From an uncultured Candidatus Saccharibacteria bacterium (GTDB lineage: Bacteria; Patescibacteriota; Saccharimonadia; Saccharimonadales; Saccharimonadaceae), in assembly GCA_938046495.1 (NCBI GenBank), contig CALIXG010000085.1, positions 1 to 11,687 on the forward strand: a DNA stretch of 11,687 nucleotides, given 5' to 3'. Every line of letters begins with the position of its first letter. Position 1 is the first letter of the stretch. Of the stretch, positions 8,223-11,687 are shown piece after piece. Both the position numbers and the translations under genes were made by a program. The notes under the pieces are model-generated. The model saw only the letters and a program-made list of their open reading frames with translations. It searched no databases and was not told the DNA's origin.

Positions 8223-8777
8223 ATGACAATCAAAATTCACCGACTTATTCTACCCACACTGTCTATTTTGCAGATGTGCTTCATTTTTATTATGTCCTCC
8301 TTCGGTCACAACTCTTCCGACGCCCAAAGCAATCTCTTCGTTGATTTTATCGCCCAAAATTTTCCGCACGTGCGTCACGGCCTAGAAAATAACTTAATCA
8401 GTCTAAGCACCATAATTTTTCTGGTGCGAAAAACCGCCCACTTCACCGAATATGCCATTCTAGGCAGCCTCTTCTTCCTTAATCTAAGAAACTGGTTAAA
8501 ATTAAACAATCCACTCACAGAAAAATCTAAACTTCAGACTACAAAAACCTTCGCAAAGAAAGCTCCCCTAGACCCTCTCAAATATGCACTCGCTATGAGC
8601 GTTCTCCTCAGTTTCCTCTACGCCTGTACTGACGAGATTCATCAAATTTTCGTTCCTGGCCGCTCCGCTCAATTTCGTGACATCTTGATAGATACTCTCG
8701 GTGCCAGCATCGGCACAATTATTACGTATTTAATCATCAAGCTTTTTAATAAAATCAAAACACGATCTCATAAGTAG
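8223..8777 (+). CDS. VanZ-like family membrane protein
   Basis: A 184-residue protein with four predicted membrane helices (roughly 8-27, 60-88, 120-136 and 154-175). It carries the VanZ-like family motifs: MSSFGHNSSDAQS after helix 1, VRKTAHFTEYAILG (68-81), and TDEIHQIFVPGRSAQFRD (136-153) leading into ILIDTLGASIG. These conserved His, Glu, Asp and Arg residues lie near the membrane faces. The founding member gives low-level teicoplanin resistance, but most homologues are of unknown role and are commonly found near envelope glycan genes. A polar stretch at 96-118 separates helices 2 and 3. The start ATG has no Shine-Dalgarno sequence and stands right behind a -10-like element. The gene converges on the kinase gene with 61 bp between stops, where I see no strong terminator. 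Confidence 0.9.
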   Translation: MTIKIHRLILPTLSILQMCFIFIMSSFGHNSSDAQSNLFVDFIAQNFPHVRHGLENNLISLSTIIFLVRKTAHFTEYAILGSLFFLNLRNWLKLNNPLTEKSKLQTTKTFAKKAPLDPLKYALAMSVLLSFLYACTDEIHQIFVPGRSAQFRDILIDTLGASIGTIITYLIIKLFNKIKTRSHK

Positions 8778-8838
8778 TTCACTACACATCAAAAACCCCA
8801 TATCGATCACTAACCCAAATATCTAAATAAACTAAATC
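8778..8838. other. Short gap between convergent vanZ and kinase genes
   Basis: Sixty-one AT-rich bases with very few G on the plus strand and no GC-rich hairpin or T-run. Transcription from both sides may end at the AT-rich inverted repeat at 8841-8865 or run past it. Confidence 0.5.
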
Positions 8839-10566
8839 TTAATTATTATAGTAGCTATAATAATTATTCTTCCCACCACGGCGCTTATCCACCACCTGGT
8901 TCAAAATCACCCCAGGCATATTAATCTCAATCGCCTCCAGCGCACGTTTCGAATTCTGCAAATCTTCAATCGTGGTCTCGTTCGCCGCACAAACCATAAT
9001 CACTCGATCCGCTCGCTTCGCCAAAATCAGAGAATCCGAAATTCCTTCAATCGGTGTACCATCGATTAGTACATAATCATAGTGCTTTTTCACTTCGTTA
9101 AGCAGCATCTCCATTTTCTTCGATTCCAAAAGCTCGCTTGGGTTTGGTGGTACCACCCCACGCGTAATCACCTCTAGATTTTTCACATTAGTCTTCACCG
9201 CATATTGTCGCAGTTTCTTTAGATCACCTTCCGCCAAAATATTCGACAAGCCAAACTGATTACTTAATTCAAAAATTTCGTGTTGACGGCCCAGGCGCAT
9301 ATCACAGTCAATCAAAAGTACCTTCTTGTTAGTCTTCGCAAAAGCCACCGCCAAGTTTGCCACAATAAAACTCTTACCTTCGTGCGCTCTCGAACTACAA
9401 AACAGCACTGTATTCGAATTCTGATTATTTAACGAGAAATACAAACTAGTACGAATTGTACGAAAATCTTCCGCCACTGCCATCTTCGGATTGTCGCGCA
9501 GTACCAATTCTGAATCCTCATTAATCTCCACCGCTTCCGCTTCTTCCACATTAGCGATTTCCGCCTCTTTTTCCGCGGCAATTTTTTCTTGCTCCAAGGC
9601 AATCTTCTCTTGAATCGCTTTTTCTTCTGCAATAATCTTACGCCCTACCGCCTTAATCTCGACAAAAGGTCTCTCCAGCGTGCCCTTCTCTTTTTCAGCC
9701 TCTTCAATAGCTTTCTTCGCTGCCTCTTCGGCTGCTTTTTCGGCTGCCTCCTGTTCCGCCTTCGCCTGCAATTCAGCTTCTTTTTCTGCTTCCTTTTGTT
9801 TCAATTTCTCGTGTTTTTGCTGTTCTTTTGCTTCTTTTTTCAAACGCTTCGCTTCGAGCTTAGCCAGCTTCGCTTCCAACTTTTTACGCTTTTTCTTCTG
9901 TTTTTCTGTTTCTAATTTGTGCACCTTGCCAAAAATTGGCAACTTGAAAATTTCCTCAATCTGCTCCGTGGTTTTAATCGTGCGGTCGAAATAAAATAGC
10001 ACCAAAATAATCCCGCCGCCGAGCACCATGCCAGCCGCCGTATAAATAATTTCTTGTTTCACCACATCAATATTGTATGGACCCCTCGGCTCCACCGCGT
10101 GATCGAGAATATTTACACTCGTATCGTTGTAAATCTGCGAAATTTCTTCCTTAAAAATATCCGCCACCCAGTTTGCAATTTCGTAGCTTCGATAAGCATT
10201 CGCATCCACCACCGAAATACTGATAATTTCCGTATTTTTCAAAGAAGACACATTAATCTTCGCACTCAGAGCCTCATAAGATTCCTTCAAGTTATTTTCT
10301 TCAATCACTCGGTCCAGCACACGATGTGATTTCACTACCTCAGTATAGGTCTCAATCAAATTCTTATTCGCGGTGATTTCACTCTGCACCGTAGTCTTCG
10401 ATTTGTCCGAACTCAAAATAATCGTCGCCCGTGATTTATATTCAGGTTTTTGCACCAAAACTGTATAGGCTGTGCCCGCCGACACGCAAAGCACCACCAT
10501 CGCAAAAAACAACACCAGGTGTTTTCTAAAGTAAATTAACAAGTCTCTCAAGTTAATCTCTTCCAT
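8839..10566 (-). CDS. Fused Wzz-type chain-length regulator/BY tyrosine kinase (CpsC-CpsD-like)
   Basis: A 575-residue membrane protein that should control polymer length and export through autophosphorylation. The N-terminal Wzz domain spans about 1-215, with helices near 15-38 and 173-193 and the proline-containing PRGPYNID before the second. A Lys/Glu/Ala-rich, probably coiled-coil linker occupies about 218-345. The kinase domain follows: Walker A SSRAHEGKSFIVANLA (Lys398, Ser399), Walker A' VLLIDCDMR (D420, D422) and Walker B VLIDGTP (D502). The tail NNYYSYYNN has four tyrosines, as expected of the autophosphorylation cluster. Most Bacillota split adaptor and kinase into two genes, whereas here they are one. 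Walker A has Ala-His where Pro-Gly is common, with GKS intact. The start is supported by a promoter seven bases upstream. No cognate phosphatase gene is visible. The gene is convergent with the operon it probably serves. Confidence 0.92.
   Translation of the reverse strand: MEEINLRDLLIYFRKHLVLFFAMVVLCVSAGTAYTVLVQKPEYKSRATIILSSDKSKTTVQSEITANKNLIETYTEVVKSHRVLDRVIEENNLKESYEALSAKINVSSLKNTEIISISVVDANAYRSYEIANWVADIFKEEISQIYNDTSVNILDHAVEPRGPYNIDVVKQEIIYTAAGMVLGGGIILVLFYFDRTIKTTEQIEEIFKLPIFGKVHKLETEKQKKKRKKLEAKLAKLEAKRLKKEAKEQQKHEKLKQKEAEKEAELQAKAEQEAAEKAAEEAAKKAIEEAEKEKGTLERPFVEIKAVGRKIIAEEKAIQEKIALEQEKIAAEKEAEIANVEEAEAVEINEDSELVLRDNPKMAVAEDFRTIRTSLYFSLNNQNSNTVLFCSSRAHEGKSFIVANLAVAFAKTNKKVLLIDCDMRLGRQHEIFELSNQFGLSNILAEGDLKKLRQYAVKTNVKNLEVITRGVVPPNPSELLESKKMEMLLNEVKKHYDYVLIDGTPIEGISDSLILAKRADRVIMVCAANETTIEDLQNSKRALEAIEINMPGVILNQVVDKRRGGKNNYYSYYNN
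8841..8865. repeat. Perfect inverted repeat over the kinase's C-terminal tyrosine codons
   Basis: Arms AATTATTATAG (8841-8851) and CTATAATAATT (8855-8865) are exactly complementary around a 3-bp centre. The repeat overlaps the TAA stop and the Asn/Tyr-rich tail codons. It could fold as an AT-only hairpin in either transcript and may act as a weak bidirectional terminator. The symmetry may also partly follow from alternating Tyr and Asn codons (TAT, AAT). Confidence 0.85.
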
Positions 10567-10573
10567 ATCAAAT

Positions 10574-10602
10574 ATTATAATATGGTAAGACTCATCAGTA
10601 AA
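10574..10602 (-). promoter_or_regulatory. Promoter of the kinase gene, leaderless arrangement
   Basis: On the minus strand TTTACT (10602-10597) stands 17 bp before a consensus TATAAT (10579-10574). The -10 ends seven bases before the ATG at 10566, so transcription should begin at or next to the start codon. The absence of a ribosome binding site agrees with this. Confidence 0.7.
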
Positions 10603-10689
10603 TAGTCTAAATATATTTTACTGCAAAACGCAAATGCTTATTTTTGTAGTTTTCATTTTTAAAATTAAACTTTAAAATATTTTTTTATC
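10603..10689. other. AT-rich spacer between kinase promoter and RNA module
   Basis: No coding frame or clear signal is seen. It is mostly A and T, with T-runs on the plus strand directly after the terminator described next. Confidence 0.5.
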
Positions 10690-10713
10690 AAAAAAACGGG
10701 GGGCTCGCCCCGT
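10690..10713 (-). terminator. Rho-independent terminator (minus strand)
   Basis: Read on the minus strand, ACGGGG pairs with CCCCGT around the loop CGAGCC, and the stem runs straight into seven T. This is a textbook intrinsic terminator. No T-tract follows on the plus strand, so it works in one direction. The nearest upstream minus-strand gene (the MazE-like gene) ends 346 bp away, so the terminator more likely serves the short RNA started at about 10748. Confidence 0.9.
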
Positions 10714-10748
10714 CGTCAGGTGGACCCAGGTCTAATGACCAGCCCAAT
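10690..10748 (-). ncRNA. Candidate small RNA or attenuator of about 59 nt
   Basis: A consensus extended -10 and a strong terminator enclose about 59 nt on the minus strand. The segment is about 59% G+C (35 of 59) in a surround that is overwhelmingly A+T. It can form a 5' hairpin GGTC-ATTA-GACC (RNA positions 9-20), then a single-stranded stretch with ACCTG twice (18-22 and 28-32), then the terminator hairpin (36-53). GGGCT at positions 4-8 is complementary to AGCCC at 44-48 inside the terminator, so an alternative fold could open the terminator. No convincing reading frame lies within it, and I do not recognise an Rfam family. It lies upstream of the kinase on the same strand, so it could be a leader attenuator, but the kinase also has its own promoter. 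Confidence 0.6.
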
Positions 10749-10754
10749 AATTAC

Positions 10755-10763
10755 ATTATAGCA
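10755..10763 (-). promoter_or_regulatory. Extended -10 promoter of the small RNA
   Basis: On the minus strand TGCTATAAT (10763-10755) is a perfect extended -10 element. Seven bases on, the expected start is about 10748. The -35 position (TTTTTA, 10783-10778) is weak, which is usual with an extended -10. Confidence 0.7.
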
Positions 10764-11058
10764 TATTATTCAAAAAATAAAAATCTAGTGAAACTATTTA
10801 TTTCAATTTAAGAAATTATCACTTCTTATTTTTTTGCGTGGAATTTTAAAAACAGGAAAAAGTCTACTAAAAAAATAAAGAAAAAAGGGTGGAAAAATCA
10901 AAAATAAAAAAATATCAAAATAACAATATAAAACGAAGAAAAGTAGGGGAATATAGAATAGAATAAAGTGAAATAATAACTGTGCGAGTAATAAAAAAAA
11001 GGAGAAAAGAGTAGAGAAACGTTGTTTTAACCGAATAGTTAAATATATTATTCCTACT
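10764..11058. other. Non-coding purine-rich tract, no gene seen
   Basis: About 295 bp downstream of the MazE-like gene. From about 10840 to 11020 the plus strand is almost all purines with long A-runs and occasional GG or GGGG. The minus strand therefore gives a spurious Phe/Leu-rich frame, which I do not accept as a gene. No MazF-like toxin frame is visible here, where one would be expected. A weak AT-only hairpin (TTTAAC/GTTAAA, 11026-11043) lies just past the stop of the antitoxin gene. Confidence 0.55.
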
Positions 11059-11313
11059 TTAATACTTTCCTTCATTTCCTTTAATTTCTCCCCAGTCCAG
11101 TTCCTTGTGACGAATACCATTATCCTCCCAATTAGAGAATGTATTTAGTTGTTTTACTTCTGGAGCTAACACTATTGATTCTCCTTGTATAGAAATTAAG
11201 AACTTCTGATTATTTTCTAAAACCAACAAATCTATAATATTATCGGGTATTCTTGCTATAAAAGAATCTCCATAGTGTTCCAATTTTGTATTTCCTTTTA
11301 CTTCTTTAATCAT
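11059..11313 (-). CDS. MazE-like antitoxin of the AbrB fold, apparently orphan
   Basis: An 84-residue protein. Residues 10-52 (KLEHYGDSFIARIPDNII, then FLISIQGESIVLAPE) match the SpoVT/AbrB swapped-hairpin DNA-binding domain, with the MazE pattern G-[ND]-S-x-x-x-R-I-P followed by a strand ending in I/V-x-L/I-x-P. The C-terminal ELDWGEIKGNE resembles the DWGE-P-x-x-x-E toxin-binding tail of E. coli MazE. Such proteins bind their own promoter and neutralise a MazF endoribonuclease. I chose ATG at 11313 rather than the in-frame GTG at 11320-11322, because AAGGA lies ten bases before the ATG but only one base before the GTG. No MazF frame follows within the next 300 bases, so the antitoxin is solitary here or its partner has been lost. 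Wobble positions favour A and T, unlike the G-rich wobble of the kinase gene on the same strand. Confidence 0.82.
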   Translation of the reverse strand: MIKEVKGNTKLEHYGDSFIARIPDNIIDLLVLENNQKFLISIQGESIVLAPEVKQLNTFSNWEDNGIRHKELDWGEIKGNEGKY

Positions 11314-11323
11314 AAATAACACA

Positions 11324-11328
11324 TCCTT
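11324..11328 (-). promoter_or_regulatory. Ribosome binding site deciding the MazE-like start
   Basis: AAGGA on the minus strand is ten bases before the ATG at 11313 and one base before the GTG at 11322, which favours the ATG. Confidence 0.6.
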
Positions 11329-11333
11329 TTCTC

Positions 11334-11367
11334 TAAAATACTATTTAATGAGTTTCTTGTAAAATAC
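11334..11367 (-). promoter_or_regulatory. Possible promoter and direct-repeat operator of the MazE-like gene
   Basis: On the minus strand TTTACA (11363-11358) is 17 bp from TATTTT (11340-11335). The octamer GTATTTTA occurs twice, at 11367-11360 and 11341-11334, 26 bp apart, so that each copy overlaps one promoter element. AbrB-type antitoxins commonly repress their own promoters, so these could be binding sites. This is inference. Confidence 0.35.
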
Positions 11368-11462
11368 ATACATTTTATCCCTTCTTCATAAACCTCTTCT
11401 CCTTTTTTTTACATTCTCTGCCTCTCCATTGATTCATTTACACATCTTTTCCTCTTTTTTTA
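11368..11462. other. Pyrimidine-rich spacer between divergent genes
   Basis: The plus strand is almost wholly C and T from about 11376, with an eight-T run at 11403-11410. No reading frame or RNA structure is visible. Confidence 0.5.
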
Positions 11463-11471
11463 TGATATAAT
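11463..11471 (+). promoter_or_regulatory. Extended -10 promoter of the GNAT gene
   Basis: TGATATAAT is a perfect extended -10 (TG-n-TATAAT), predicting a start near 11478 and a 5' untranslated region of about 40 bases. A small palindrome, TCATAT-TATT-ATATGA (11486-11501), follows within that region and could be an operator. Confidence 0.6.
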
Positions 11472-11508
11472 AACAGTAATAACACTCATATTATTATATG
11501 ATTTTTCT

Positions 11509-11514
11509 AGGAGG
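11509..11514 (+). promoter_or_regulatory. Ribosome binding site of the GNAT gene
   Basis: A full AGGAGG with a five-base spacer precedes the ATG at 11520, fixing the start. It contrasts with the apparently leaderless vanZ and kinase genes. Confidence 0.85.
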
Positions 11515-11519
11515 TTTAT

Positions 11520-11687
11520 ATGGAATTTACTAAAACAAATAATGGTTTCGTTAAATATGATGAAAATGGTAGGGTTATTGCTGAAATTACTTATTCTAAT
11601 ACTAGCAATCCTAATGTAGTTGTTGCTGATCACACTTTTGTCGATTCATCACTTCGTGGTCAAGGTGTAGCAGGTAAGCTATTAGAC
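11520..11687 (+). CDS. Small GNAT-family N-acetyltransferase (YidJ-like), N-terminal part
   Basis: The frame runs from ATG to the window edge without a stop, giving 56 residues. The arrangement is that of the short, single-domain GNAT group (PF14542, YidJ/YjdJ-like): a first strand pair (GFVKYDENGRVIAEITYS), then VVVADHTFVDSSLRGQGVAGKLL. The segment L-R-G-Q-G-V-A (45-51) is the acetyl-CoA pyrophosphate-binding motif R-G-x-G-x-A/G. DHTFVDSSLRG is the group's typical signature. Members are about 90-100 residues long, so roughly half the gene is present. Substrates of this group are largely unknown. It is transcribed divergently from the MazE-like gene and does not look functionally tied to the polysaccharide locus. 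Confidence 0.87.
   Translation, partial: MEFTKTNNGFVKYDENGRVIAEITYSNTSNPNVVVADHTFVDSSLRGQGVAGKLLD

Larger units (their letters stand above)
10992..11411. repeat. Inverted purine/pyrimidine repeats flanking the MazE-like gene
   Basis: The left arm is at 10992-11009 and the right arm at 11394-11411. Taken as reverse complement they match at 17 of 18 positions, with a 15-base perfect core (TAAAAAAAAGGAGAA). They bracket the antitoxin gene and its promoter. The arms are low in complexity, so chance is a real alternative. Confidence 0.45.

Noticed and set aside
9589-9994. Plus-strand frames rich in Phe, Leu, Cys and Ser opposite the kinase linker
   Set aside because: They are the complement of the Lys/Glu/Ala-rich coding stretch, and no independent start signal is present.
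10680-10770. GC-rich element as a T-box, tRNA or tmRNA fragment
   Set aside because: No T-box specifier or AGGGTGG-type sequence, no cloverleaf with a TTC loop, and no CCA end can be drawn. Only two short hairpins form.
11026-11043. Hairpin TTTAAC/GTTAAA just after the MazE-like stop as a terminator
   Set aside because: The stem has only six pairs, five of them A-T, and is followed on the minus strand by ACAACGTTTCTC rather than a T-run, so it is too weak to call.
10803-11120. Minus-strand frame of 105 codons, very rich in Phe and Leu, overlapping the MazE-like gene's 3' end
   Set aside because: The Phe/Leu content comes from a pyrimidine-rich tract read on the minus strand. It overlaps the antitoxin gene by 62 bp and has no resemblance to MazF or another toxin. 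A small hydrophobic peptide starting at an internal ATG is possible but unsupported.

Overview
The window is one edge of a surface-polysaccharide (capsule or wall glycan) locus of the Wzx/Wzy type, followed by a small accessory patch. The envelope genes are those of a monoderm, Gram-positive-like cell: a LytR-CpsA-Psr (LCP) ligase, a VanZ-like protein and a BY-type tyrosine kinase fused to its membrane adaptor. Base composition is AT-rich, the standard stop codons are used, and two promoters appear to sit directly on start codons (leaderless mRNAs). This fits a low-GC Bacillota or a Saccharibacteria-like Patescibacterium; I cannot choose between them without a search.

Region 1 (1-6616) is an unbroken plus-strand operon. 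It holds the C-terminal part of a family 2 glycosyltransferase, a Wzy-like polymerase, a Wzx flippase, an acyltransferase-3 family O-acyltransferase, UDP-galactopyranose mutase (glf) and UDP-glucose 6-dehydrogenase (ugd). Genes overlap by 4 bp or are 1-24 bp apart. Together they predict a repeat unit with galactofuranose and a uronic acid, probably O-acylated, flipped by Wzx and polymerised by Wzy.

Region 2 (6620-8777) continues with the LCP protein, expected to attach the finished polymer to the wall, and a VanZ-like membrane protein. Composition changes inside the 5' part of the LCP gene: downstream the plus strand is strongly C over G, upstream it is not. This looks like the edge of a horizontally exchanged cassette. 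The 3' end of the LCP gene is a 35-bp tandem repeat whose last copy carries a probable leaderless promoter for vanZ.

Region 3 (8839-10602) is the minus-strand Wzz/BY-kinase gene, convergent with vanZ. It has a long Lys/Glu/Ala-rich linker between its membrane and kinase parts and a C-terminal tyrosine cluster.

Region 4 (10603-11687) is AT-rich accessory sequence. It includes a compact, GC-rich minus-strand promoter/RNA/terminator module of about 59 nt with no obvious known identity, an orphan MazE-like antitoxin without a visible toxin gene, and the start of a small GNAT-family acetyltransferase. The 59-nt RNA module is the best candidate for something undescribed.
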